Source: Liolophura sinensis (taxonomy: Eukaryota; Mollusca; Polyplacophora; Chitonida; Chitonidae). Taken from it: a DNA stretch of 64,000 nucleotides. The stretch covers positions 93,613,805-93,677,804 of the forward strand of contig NC_088295.1 in the NCBI RefSeq assembly GCF_032854445.1. Direction: 5' to 3'. Below the pieces are notes generated by a model. It searched no databases. It had not been told where the DNA came from and worked only from the letters and a program-made list of their open reading frames with translations. Position numbers and translations under genes: made by a program. This document shows, one piece after another, positions 55,643 to 64,000 of the stretch; within the stretch, counting starts at the first letter, position 1, and each line of letters begins with the position of its first letter.

Positions 55643-57156
55643 GTGGGTTAACCGTGTTACACTCAACTTCTGGGCTCAATCGCACTTAGGAGGTTCACCA
55701 CAGAAACTGTACACGTTAGCTCTAGAAAGTTTCGAGGAAGTAAAAGATTAGTGCCCCTTAATATCGGAGCTATTATCAGATCACCTGTCAGATTACAAAT
55801 CAAATTTTACACACACATTGACCTACCATCTTGAATATGTGTCCGATCAGCTTTCAGATTACAAATTAAATTTTACACATATATTGACCTACCACCTTGA
55901 GTGTAATTTGCTGAAAGAAACTAAGTGTCCAACGGTATCAACCGTCACCTTATTGGTAGTAAAACCGCTGCGCCCAACCGGAAACTATAACATATATGAG
56001 CTGGTGAGATCTCCCAAAGGAGCCTGCCGTGCAGATGTCTGCAGATGTGCAGATTTCGTAGGTATCAAAGTTGTACCGAATGAGTTTGTCCCTTTCTATT
56101 AGCCCCTGAGCGGCCTCCGTGGCCTAGTGGTTGGCGTGCTAGCGCAGCAGAATGCCCCAAAACCTTCTCACCAAGGCGCACGTTGTGAGTTCGTCCAGCT
56201 CATGGTGGCTTCCTCTCTGATCGTACATGGTAAGGTTAATGAGATTTTACACACGTAACACGACTGGAAGGGCGACAAGCACATAACACTGCTTTTGAAA
56301 TGAGGTGGTAAATCCTGTAATTCTCTGTCCATGCAGCGGCAGAGAATGGTTAAAGATACAATAGGACTGGGTTGCTGTTTATGTGTTGATTTCTACGTGC
56401 ATTTTTACGTCACTTTTTCCCACGGTCACGTGGCTTTTGCATTGGTTAAAGAGTGAATGGAGAGGTGAAAAATTTAAAATAAAGCGTAAGCACGATGTTT
56501 TTCACAGTATCCTCTGTCATGTGTCAACCATGAGTGTTCTGCCATCACGTGTGCGCGACTCCTACATACCTCAGTGTTATATGTTCATTTCGAAAAGGAC
56601 TGGATTCGAACTTCCATCATACAGACTTAGGGTCCGTAGGCGGATGCCTGTAACACCCGACCATTTGAGTTGTTGTAACAGAATGTGTTTCCAAGACGTG
56701 TTTGAGACAGACGAGCATACTGAGGGTTGGTTGCGCATTTGCATGTGTTACGTGTGTTTGTCACGTGGACTACATCTGAGTCTCCTCCATATCAGGGCAG
56801 CATCATTCAGGGAAGCATGAATAAACTGACGTAAGTAGTGAAGTAGAAAGCTACACGTGAACACAGCAACCCAGTGTTTATAACGGCCGCTACAGTGAAG
56901 AGCAACCAGGGTCTAGGGTGTTACGCCAAGATATTACAAAATTTGCACTTATTTACCTATCACTGTCACTAGTAGCAATTCGCTATTAGGATAAATGTAC
57001 AATTTACAAAAGTTTACATTTTACAAGTGTATATATGTAACAGCAGATGTTGCCTTGCAAATAATCCTGATGGATACCACTTAAAGGCCGAAGTACAAAT
57101 GTTTGCCAACTATGCATTTAAGTCTTTCTGGGAGTGACCTGTGTTCTTTTACAACG
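55643..57156. other. D12 intron, first part
   Basis: 1.5 kb. It contains a duplicated sentence-like stretch (tttcagattacaaat and tgacctaccaccttga at 55790-55905) and a SINE head at 56103-56236. The 145-codon ORF at 56383-56820 has no recognisable domain. Confidence 0.55.
56103..56236 (+). mobile_element. SINE family A, 5' part only
   Basis: The tRNA-like head is well kept: ggcctccgtggcctagtggt, tggcgtgctagcgcagc and a B-box-like gtgagttcgtccagctcat. It then breaks off after tctgatcgtacatgg. 3'-truncated or interrupted. Confidence 0.8.
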
Positions 57157-57461
57157 CCTTTCTCATTGGTACTCAGTCGACTCAAGATCATGAGATATAC
57201 ATTTCTCATTGGTATTCAGTCGGCTCAAGATCATGAGATATACATTTCTCATTGGTATTCAGTCCACTCAAGATCATGAGATATACATTTCTCATTGGTA
57301 TTCAGTCCACTCAAGATCATGAGATATACATTTCTCATTGGTATTCAGTCCACTCAAGATCATGAGATATACATTTCTCATTGGTATTCAGTCCACTCAA
57401 GATCATGAGATATACATTTCTCATTGGTATTCAGTCCACTCAAGATCATGAGATATACATT
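57157..57461. repeat. 43-bp repeat carrying the D12b acceptor, about 7 copies
   Basis: Units start at 57201, 57244, 57287, 57330, 57373 and 57416, exactly 43 bp apart, with a diverged copy before. Each holds a full 3' splice site (tttctcattggtattcag) plus the first 27 nt of exon D12b. The last copy is the real exon start. Confidence 0.95.
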
Positions 57462-57588
57462 CAGCATATAGACGGCACCTCTCGACTTACCTTAACTTTG
57501 GCTGCTTTGACCACTGAGGATCTGGGGACATACCAATGCACGGCTGACAACTACCTTGGGCAGTCCAAGAAGACACTACAAGTGACAG
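57435..57588 (+). CDS. Exon D12b: second half of Ig domain 12
   Basis: Acceptor cattggtattcag, then STQDHEIYIQHIDGTSRLTL, TTEDLGTYQCTADNYLGQSK, TLQVTG. Donor ACAG|GTAACG is at 57589. It is 154 nt, phase 0 to phase 1, matching sister exons, and this fixes which of the repeated acceptors is used. Any upstream copy would bring a TGA within 20 codons. Confidence 0.88.
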
Positions 57589-57856
57589 GTAACGAGTCAT
57601 ACTCAGAGCCAAATCTACGGCTTTTGGGAAACAACCTATTGGAGCAAAACTGATTCCTCAAATTGATTTACAATTCTAATTCGCTCATATTATGTATTGC
57701 TTCGAGTAGAATAATTTCATTCGCGTCGTCTTCAGAACAGAGTTTTAAAAAACCTTAAAATGACTTGCACAATTCTGTCAAGTGAATTAGTGTTTGCCAT
57801 GAAGTCATAAACAAAGATATACGAATACTTTAAATGCAAGACATTTCATTCTTAAG
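57589..57856. other. Intron before linker L4
   Basis: Short intron, nothing else seen. Confidence 0.5.
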
Positions 57857-57994
57857 GTAACTTTAAGGACCAATCTGCCGACGATAACAGTGAAGAACGG
57901 ACGCTAGTCTCCCCTGTCCCACTGCTTACCACTACAGAGACGACAACCCAGATGTACTTTTTTGACGTCCGAAACACAAACTGTCGCCGACATG
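57857..57994 (+). CDS. Linker exon L4 (138 nt)
   Basis: Phase 1 on both sides. Acceptor catttcattcttaag (weak AAG ending) and donor CATG|GTACGT at 57995. It encodes a Ser/Thr-rich spacer (SADDNSEERTLVSPVPLLTT, TETTTQ), then MYFFDVRNTNCRRHG with one Cys. Joins G+GT on both sides. Mucin-like composition suggests a flexible stalk (inference). Confidence 0.7.
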
Positions 57995-58004
57995 GTACGT
58001 CTGT

Positions 58005-58385
58005 TTTGTCTCTAGAGCGTCTTTAATGTCCCTCTGGCGTCTCTAATGTCACTCCGGTGTCTATAATGACCCTCCAGCCTCTACAATGTCCCTCGGGCGT
58101 CTGCAATGTCCCTCCAGCGTCTCTAATCTCCGGCCTCTGCAATGTCCCTCCAACGTCTTTAATTTCCCTGCGGCGTCTGTTATATCCCTACGGCCTCTGT
58201 AATATCCCTACGGCCTCTGTAATGTCCTTCCGGCGTCCGTAATGAACCTCCAGCGTCCGCAATGTCCTCTGGCGTATGTAATGTCTATCCAGCGTCTGTA
58301 ATGTCCCTCCCGCGCCTGTGATGTCCTTCCAGCATCTCTAATGTCCCTTCAGCGTCTCTAATGTCCCTAAAGCCTCTGCAAATGT
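58005..58385. repeat. About 20-bp minisatellite
   Basis: Unit gcgtctctaatgtccctcca, imperfect, about 18 copies, directly after the L4 donor. Confidence 0.88.
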
Positions 58386-58540
58386 TCCTCCTCCTGGAAT
58401 GACCAGTTCAAAATTCATTTATTCAACTTAGACGGTTGATTGTTTCGTTTTGTAATACTAGTAGTATGAGAAGAGTTTGAAGCCATAGGCATCACGAAAA
58501 CTCGCGCAACGTAACGCTGTGCCCTTTGTTCTCCGATCAG

Positions 58541-58703
58541 GTCAAAATATACAAGTGAAACCATCGACCGAGTTAGCAGCAAAGTTGGGCGACGGACTGG
58601 TATTAACGTGTGATTACTCTGGGTATGACCCAGTTTTCATCCAGTCCCTCACCTGGTACACCCCAGAAGGACAGCCCTTTAAGGATGCCAACACTAGCTC
58701 AAG
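58541..58703 (+). CDS. Exon D13a: first half of Ig domain 13
   Basis: Acceptor ttctccgatcag (phase 1) and donor AAG|GTAAGC at 58704. The exon ends in phase 2, unlike the earlier domains. It encodes IQVKPSTELAAKLGDGLVLT, CDYSGYDPVFIQSLTWYTPE: the first Cys and a Trp 16 residues later. A different Ig sub-type starts here. Confidence 0.87.
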
Positions 58704-59060
58704 GTAAGCGATACTTCACATGTACTCACCGAAGATGATTTTGTTGTGTCCAGGTGTGATCCTACAAGGAGGCCAAAACTAACTCCTGGTAAGTCATATT
58801 TCAGATATGCTATCAAGTAAGACTACTTTGTAGTGTCCCGATGTGATGCTACAAGGAGGCCAAAACTAGCTCCTGGTAAGTCATATTTCAGATATGCTAT
58901 CAAGTAAGACTACTGTGTAGTATCCCGATGTGATGCTACAAGGAGGCCAAAACTAGTTCCTGGTAGGTCATATTTCAGATATGCTATCAAGTAAGACTAC
59001 TTTGTAGTGTCCCGATATGATGCTACAAGGCCAATATCCCCCAGCTCCTTGTAAGTGATA
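58685..59060. repeat. 87-bp repeat seeded at the D13a donor, 3-4 copies
   Basis: Copies of gccaaaactagctcctggta, agtcatatttcagatatgct and the rest recur at 58794, 58881 and 58968, exactly 87 bp apart. They mirror the exon end GCCAACACTAGCTCAAG|GTAAGC. Confidence 0.9.
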
Positions 59061-59501
59061 CTTCAAGGAGGAATTTGTAGTGTCAGGTGTAGGATCTTTG
59101 TAGGAGATCCTCTTTCATGGCTTCTATCTGCATTAGCTACTAATTCCATGTCATTTTCACACTGTTTCTGCATTGGTTATAAATGATATACATGTAGCTA
59201 GCTGTCCTGGGCGTATCATTTGCAGGTTATCGGATAGACTCTTCTTCACGTGTCAGTCCTATCATCTTAATTAAACTGAGGTTGAGAAGCGGGATTTGAC
59301 ATCACATAAACTACATGTATAGCCCGCTCTCTCCAGATATAGATCACGAATACCTCCGTTAAAAAGAAAACAAATACATCCATCAAGCCTGGATCTCTTT
59401 GAACGCAATGTGTATTTGGATGTTATTTGAAATAAATATACCTGTAATTCTGTGACCATTCATAAACCATGACGCTTTAACGTGTACTTCCTTGTTGCCA
59501 G

Positions 59502-59641
59502 GGTTTCGGTGATGTCTGAAGGCGAGTATAGAGTATTGTTGTTCATAAAGGCTGTCCGTCAACAGGATGCTGGGCTTTGGACGTGCCACGCAGTTCTGGA
59601 CGGTCAGATGAGATGTGGTACGGTTAGTCTGACTGTATGGA
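59502..59641 (+). CDS. Exon D13b: second half of Ig domain 13
   Basis: Acceptor cttccttgttgccag and donor TGGA|GTAAGT at 59642. It is 140 nt, phase 2 to phase 1. It encodes RVSVMSEGEYRVLLFIKAVR, QQDAGLWTCHAVLDGQMRCG and TVSLTVW. The D-A-G-x-W-x-C motif replaces the more usual D-x-G-x-Y-x-C, and there is an extra Cys. Confidence 0.87.
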
Positions 59642-61775
59642 GTAAGTATTAACCAGTTACTACACAAATACCTGTGTGAAGTAAATGTAAGTATGCATCA
59701 CTCACTGCACAAATACTTGTGTGGAGTAAGTCTTCGTCACCAACTGTATAAATACCTGTGTGGAGTAAATGTAAGTATGCATCACTCACTGCACAAATAC
59801 TTGTGTGGAGTAAGTCTTCGTCACCAACTGTATAAATACCTGTGTGGAGTAAATGTAAGTATGCATCACTCACTGCACAAATACTTGTGTGGAGTAAGTC
59901 TTCGTCACCAACTGTATAAATACCTGTGTGGAGTAAATGTAAGTATGCATCATTAACTACACAAATAGTTGTGTGAAGTAAGTGTTCGTCACAAACTGTA
60001 TAAATATCTGTTTCGAGTAAGTCTTTGTCACCAACTGAATAAATACCGGTGAGCAGAAAATGTAAGTATGCAGTCCTAAAAGTAGAAATGCCGGTGTGGA
60101 GTAAGTGTCCGTCACTAACTGAATAAATACCCGTATGGACTAAGTGTCCGTCATCAACTGTATCATTACCTCTGTGAAATAAGTGTCTGTCATAAACTGT
60201 ATAATTATCCACTGTGTGGAGTAAACCTCCGTCACTAACTGTATAAATTCCTCTATGGGGTATGTCTCCATCACTAACTGTATAAGTACCGGTTTGAAGT
60301 AAGTGTCCATCACTAACTGTATAAATCCTTGCATGGAGTAAGCCTCCGTCACTAATTGTATAAATTCCTGTATGGGGTATGTCTCCGTCACTAACTGTAT
60401 AAGTGCCTGTTTGAAGTAAGTGTTCATCACTAACTGTATAAATACCCGTGTGGAGTAAGCCTCCGTCACTAATTGTATAAATTCCTGTATGGGGTATGTC
60501 TCCGTCACTAACTGTATAAGTACCGGTTTGAAGTAAGTGTCCATCACTAACTGTATAAATCCTTGCATGGAGTAAGCCTCCGTCACTAACTGTATAAATT
60601 CCTCTATGGGGTATGTCTCCGTCACTAACTGTATAAGTACCGGTTTGAAGTAAGTGTCCATCACTAACTGTATAAATCCTTGCGTGGAGTAAGCCTCCGT
60701 CACTAAGTGTATAAATTCCTGTATGGGGTATGTCTCCGTCACTAACTAAATAAATATCAGTGTGGAGTAAGCCTTCGTCACTAAGTGTATAAATGTGTGG
60801 AGTAAATGTAGGCATGCATTACTAAGAAGTGACGGTGTGGGGTAAGTGTCCGTCACTAACTGAAATAATACCGGTGTGGAGGAAGTCTCCGTGACTAACT
60901 CATCAATCCTTGTGTGGAGGAAGTCTTCGTCTCTAACTATATATATACCTGGGTGGAGTATGTCTCCCTCACTAACTGTATAAATCCCTCTTTTGAGTAA
61001 GCCTCCATCACTAAACTTTATAAATACCCGTGTGAAGTAAATGTATGTGCGGAATAAGTGTGGAGTAAGTGTCCATCACCAGCTGTATAAATACCTGTGA
61101 GGGGCCTTCGTGGCTAAGTTGGTTAGCGCGCTAGCGCAGCGCAATGACTCGGGAGCCTCTCACCAATGCGGTCGCTGTGAGTTCAAGCCCAGCTCATGCT
61201 GGCCTCTCCGGCCGTACGTGGGAAGGTCTGGCAACAACCTGCGGGTGGTCGTGGGTTTCCCTCCGGGCTCTACCCGGCTTCCACCCACCATAATGGTGGC
61301 CGCCGTCGTATAAGTGATGAAATATTCTTGAGTACGGCTAAGTATGTAAATACCTGTGTGGGGGTAAGTCTTCGTGACTTACTGTATAAAAAACCTGTGT
61401 GGAGTAAGTGTCCGTCTCTAACTGTATAAATACCTGTATGGAGTAAGTGTCCGTCACTAATTGTATAATTACCTGTGTGGAGTAAGTCTTCGTCGTTAAC
61501 TGTATAATTACCTGTGTGGAGTAAGTGTCCGTCTCTAACTGTATAAATACCTGTGTGGAGTAAGTGTCCGTCACTAATTGTATAATTACCTGTGTGGAGT
61601 AAGTCTTCGTCCGTTAACTGTATAATTACCTGTGTGGAGTAAAGTGTCCGTCCTCTAACTGTATAAATACCTGTGTGGAGTAAGTGTCCGTCACTAATTG
61701 TATAATTACCTGTGTGGAGTAAGTCTTCGTCGTTAACTGTATAATTACCTGTGTGGAGTAAGTCTCCGCCAGACA
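59630..61775. repeat. 39-bp minisatellite seeded at the D13b donor, about 48 copies
   Basis: Unit taagtgtccgtcactaactg, tataaatacctgtgtggag. The first copy is exon end CTGTATGGA plus GTAAGT. At 59681-59935 an 84-bp block (gtaaatgtaagtatgcatca...) repeats exactly. The array is split by a SINE at 61100-61346. The period is 13 codons, hence antisense ORFs of up to 388 codons. Confidence 0.95.
61100..61346 (+). mobile_element. SINE family A inserted in the 39-bp array
   Basis: Full element in plus orientation: ggccttcgtggctaagttgg, ttagcgcgctagcgcagcg (A-box region), gtgagttcaagcccagctca (B-box), then ggccgccgtcgtataagtga and agtacggcta. It is flanked by taaatacctgtg at 61088-61099 and 61347-61358. 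The array resumes directly after. Confidence 0.92.
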
Positions 61776-61879
61776 TATCACTCTAAAGATTTATCACTCT
61801 TAAGATTTTATAGATTAATAATGCGCCTGTCCTATCATCATAATTGTTATATCGTATAATCGTATCTGTATATTCACAG

Positions 61880-62017
61880 AGGACATCACCTTCGTAAGTT
61901 TGCCGCTGTCAGTGAATGGTGTATCAGGACAGGATGTCGTCCCTCATGTGCTCCGTTGGACGGTGCGCCTCTACCGGATCTGTCGTGGTCTCGCAATGGG
62001 AGACCAACTTCCTCGAG
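61880..62017 (+). CDS. Exon D14a: first half of Ig domain 14, middle out of frame
   Basis: Acceptor tatattcacag (phase 1) and donor CGAG|GTGACA at 62018. The start reads DITFVSLPLSVNGVSGQDVV. The Ig continuation SCAPLDGAPLPDLSWSRNGR is one base out, from about 61941. Taken from its start, the exon ends in phase 1, which is the phase D14b needs. So the disturbance is either two cancelling indels or base-call errors. The Cys and Trp are visible only in the shifted frame. Confidence 0.65.
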
Positions 62018-62233
62018 GTGACAAACTGTTGATAAAGACTATGGTCATTATACAAATAGTGCCAGACTTTTAAATTATTATATGGACATATATTATGGGC
62101 ACCGTTTATGTGCTATTTAATCAAGAGAGGCCCCAATTTAATCGCTTGTATTAATAAGATGATGTTCATTGAACATTTTGATCCGCTCATACCTCACGTT
62201 TCTACTGACCCACCGTTTCTGTACTTTTTTCAG

Positions 62234-62371
62234 ATGTCCGTTATATTTATACACATCATGGTTTACTTATTCACGATCTGGAGAAAGGGGACGCTGGGAA
62301 GTATCTGTGTGAAGCTAAAGTGTCGATCACGGGTCGGTATGACGCCAGAGAAATCTCTCTCTATGTCGACG
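62234..62371 (+). CDS. Exon D14b: second half of Ig domain 14
   Basis: Acceptor ctgtacttttttcag and donor GACG|GTAAAT at 62372. In the Ig frame it gives VRYIYTHHGLLIHDLEKGDA, GKYLCEAKVSITGRYDAREI and ends SLYVDG. It starts in phase 1 and ends in phase 1, which differs from D13b (phase 2 entry). The open frames at 62108-62389 are in other registers. Confidence 0.75.
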
Positions 62372-62519
62372 GTAAATAAGACTGGATAATACACACCCAC
62401 CACTTCATTAATAGACAGTCTTAATGTGGTTTCCATATCTATTATCTGGCTATACATTTTGGCTGAATGATTTGATCTTTAACTTTTAACTATATGTGTA
62501 TAACATAATAAAACAATAA

Positions 62520-62703
62520 CATCGGCTCATGCTGGCTCCCTCTCTGGGCGTAAGTGGGAAGGTCTGACAACAACTTGCGGATGGTCGTGGGTTTCACCTG
62601 GTCTCTGCCAGGTGTCCTCGAACCATAATGCTGGCTGCCGTCGTACTTGAGATACACTTGAGTACAGCATAAAACACCAATCAAATTTATAAATCAATAA
62701 GTA
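62520..62703 (+). mobile_element. SINE family A, 5'-truncated
   Basis: Starts at ggctcatgctggctccctct. It continues gtaagtgggaaggtctgac, ggatggtcgtgggtttcacc, aaccataatgctggctgccg and ends tacagcataaaacaccaatc plus an AT-rich tail. A short aataacat occurs on both sides (possible target duplication). Confidence 0.85.
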
Positions 62704-62789
62704 AATAAATAACATTGTCTGATTCTCCACCAACATACACATTTGTACACCTTCGTTACTTTTAACGACACAGACTTCGATGAAACTGT

Positions 62790-62840
62790 GGCGTGAAGGT
62801 GTAGTGTGGCGTGAAGGTGTAGTGTGACGTGAAGGTGTAG
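62790..62840. repeat. Short 20-bp repeat gtggcgtgaaggtgtagt
   Basis: Three copies of gtgaaggtgtagtgtggc. Confidence 0.8.
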
Positions 62841-62982
62841 TTATAATCACATCACATGTACCTAAAGTGACCAAGAATTTTTACAAATGGGAAACAGTTT
62901 GACATTCTTGTCACCGTAAACACTGTTTTGTCAAACAGTTTCCAACCCGTTGTTCTCATCGCCGTGTATTCTGTGTACCCAG

Positions 62983-63084
62983 GTGAGCTGGGGGGTGATA
63001 ACCAAGGTCAGACGGACAATACACGGGTCACGAGGCCAAAGAACTCTACGACAGCAGGATGTGCAAATAGTGGGCAAATCACTG
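62983..63084 (+). CDS. Candidate linker exon L5 (102 nt)
   Basis: Acceptor ttctgtgtacccag and donor ACTG|GTACAT at 63085. It is phase 1 on both sides and joins G+GT to D14b. It encodes GELGGDNQGQTDNTRVTRPK, NSTTAGCANSG. Like L4 it is Asn/Thr-rich with one Cys. It is supported only by position, phase and composition. Confidence 0.5.
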
Positions 63085-63665
63085 GTACATGTACAGCAGT
63101 AGTATTGGCCGATATCCCAGTCCTCGTAATTGTCAGATTCGTGCAACTCCTGGCACGTTCTTGCACATTACTGATGATTACTGGCAAATTGATTAATACG
63201 ATCTTCTTCCTGAGGAGACCTCTGGTGAGACAGAAAAGCCCACGGCATGGAGAATACAAGCAGAGCAACGAGGGACTAAGCGATAGTTGGCAAATCGTCA
63301 CACATAACCTTTGAATTCCGGGCCATTTGTCAGTTTGCCTCAGTTAGACATCTTTGTCATCCATGTCCTTGTAAATGTTTAAATAGTTGCCAGTTGCAAT
63401 GCACAATAGCTTAAGCAGAAGTGGGTACCACAAATGTAAGTTGTTTTAATAACGATGTATTAGGTGACACTGGACTGATATTGGTGTGCACTAGTTTTTA
63501 CCAAGGTGTAGCTTATTTTCACAAACACTGGGTAGCTATAAACGCAGAAACTATATATAAATTTTCAAATTACATAATTTAAGAAGGTCAATGGCTTCTC
63601 TTCAAGGATGCCCCACAAGATGTCCTTCATTGTCTAATCAAGCCTCGTATGCTCGTTTGCTGCAG
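63085..63665. other. Intron after L5
   Basis: No element recognised. Short ORFs on both strands cross it without a domain signature. Confidence 0.5.
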
Positions 63666-63830
63666 TGCCCATACTGTCGTTGATACCAGCCAGTCACATG
63701 ACCCTCTATAGTGGGCGTGGCCTGGTGCTCCACGTGTCGAGCTCGTCGAACATCCCCGTGTGATTCCGTGCGGTTGACATGGACAGACCCTTACCGATCA
63801 GACCATAGCCAACACAGACACATCACTCAG
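63666..63830 (+). CDS. Candidate exon D15a, frame broken
   Basis: Acceptor cgtttgctgcag (phase 1) and donor CTCAG|GTAGTG at 63831. Pieces in three frames resemble D13a: SGRGLVLH, then CRARRTSPCDSVRLTWTDPY (Cys, then Trp 14 residues on) and finally ANTDTSLR, echoing D13a's DANTSSR. At least two one-base shifts are needed. Degenerate exon or poor sequence. The second half lies beyond the window or in the last 170 bp. Confidence 0.4.
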
Positions 63831-64000
63831 GTAGTGTATAAAGCGGTGCGTAAACACCATATAGCAAGCAAAACCCTATGAGAGCATTGTAGAGATTAGA
63901 AATGGGAAGCTCTGAGCACCAGATCGGGAGGAAGCGAAGGGAGTATCGGAGCAGGATGGAGGTGTGGGTACAGGGAAAATTGGAACGATGATTGACACTG

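Larger units (their letters stand above)
5087..63830 (+). other. Partial gene for a giant multi-Ig-domain protein
   Basis: Gene model joining 35 plus-strand exons. Seen: each Ig domain is split into a first-half exon (about 158-179 nt) and a second-half exon (154, 160 or 166 nt). Boundaries between domains are phase 1 and the intra-domain intron is phase 0. Split codons are completed sensibly at every junction checked between intact exons (for example G+GT, G+TT, G+TA). Known: two-exon Ig domains with phase 1 borders are typical of NCAM-type and related cell-surface IgSF genes and permit exon shuffling. Inferred: an extracellular adhesion or recognition protein. No signal peptide, membrane segment or fibronectin domain is seen, so both ends lie outside the window. 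The exact family (Robo, NCAM or hemicentin-like) is unresolved. Frame breaks in four exons could mean assembly errors or partial decay. Confidence 0.85.

Noticed and set aside
56383..56820. 145-codon ORF in the D12 intron
   Set aside because: No recognisable motif and not bounded by splice sites. It is a single long frame in non-repeat DNA, so RNA could still change this view.
59649..60815. Antisense ORF of 388 codons with GIYTVSDG repeats
   Set aside because: Passive reading of a 39-bp (13-codon) intronic repeat. The same repeat is open in two other frames.
61110..61313. 67-codon ORF beginning MAKLVSALAQRND
   Set aside because: It is the tRNA-like head and body of a SINE, not a gene. The head is also not a functional tRNA gene, since no complete cloverleaf is evident.

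Overview
This is animal (metazoan) nuclear DNA. It has exons with GT-AG splice sites, very large introns, tRNA-headed SINEs, Penelope-like and Tc1-like transposon remnants, and one 200-N assembly gap (9900-10099). The two SINE families resemble ones I know to be abundant in molluscs, so a mollusc (bivalve or gastropod) is the most likely source. That assignment rests on recall of family distribution, not on a search.

The window holds one recognisable gene, on the plus strand, open at both ends. It encodes a very long chain of immunoglobulin (Ig) domains. Each domain is split over two exons. The first carries the first Ig cysteine and usually a tryptophan. The second carries the D-x-G-x-Y-x-C signature. 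Introns between domains are phase 1 and the intron inside a domain is phase 0 (phase 2 in domain 13). I place 35 exons: 14 domains with both halves (D1-D14), the second half of one more domain next to the gap, the first half of a fifteenth at the right end, and five short linker exons (phase 1 to phase 1). The phases join in frame across the intact exons. Four exons carry apparent frameshifts: 6286-6446, 10114-10273, 61880-62017 and 63666-63830. Domains D7 and D10 resemble Roundabout Ig1; the overall family (Robo/NCAM/hemicentin-like IgSF) cannot be settled here.

Layout: 1-4756 is a 51-bp minisatellite. 5087-29000 holds D1-D5 and large intronic arrays. About 30140-40890 and 42580-51850 are two copies of one segmental duplication; each carries three Ig domains plus a 32-codon linker. 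55479-63830 holds D12-D15 and linkers. The intron of D5 (20620-28508) contains Penelope-like fragments in both orientations. The right-hand duplicate carries a Tc1-like transposon with a deleted catalytic core.

The most striking feature is the introns. About half the window is tandem repeat. In at least ten introns the repeat unit contains the neighbouring splice site together with some exon sequence, so the array appears to have been seeded by duplicating an exon-intron junction. Donor junctions were copied after D1a, D6a/D9a, D6b/D9b, D8a/D11a, D13a and D13b. Acceptor junctions were copied before D12a and D12b. This leaves well over a hundred donor-like sites in series. At D6b/D9b and D8a/D11a the first extra donors are in frame and would add exactly 20 or 10 residues per copy. 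Long ORFs elsewhere in the window are passive translations of arrays with periods divisible by three.
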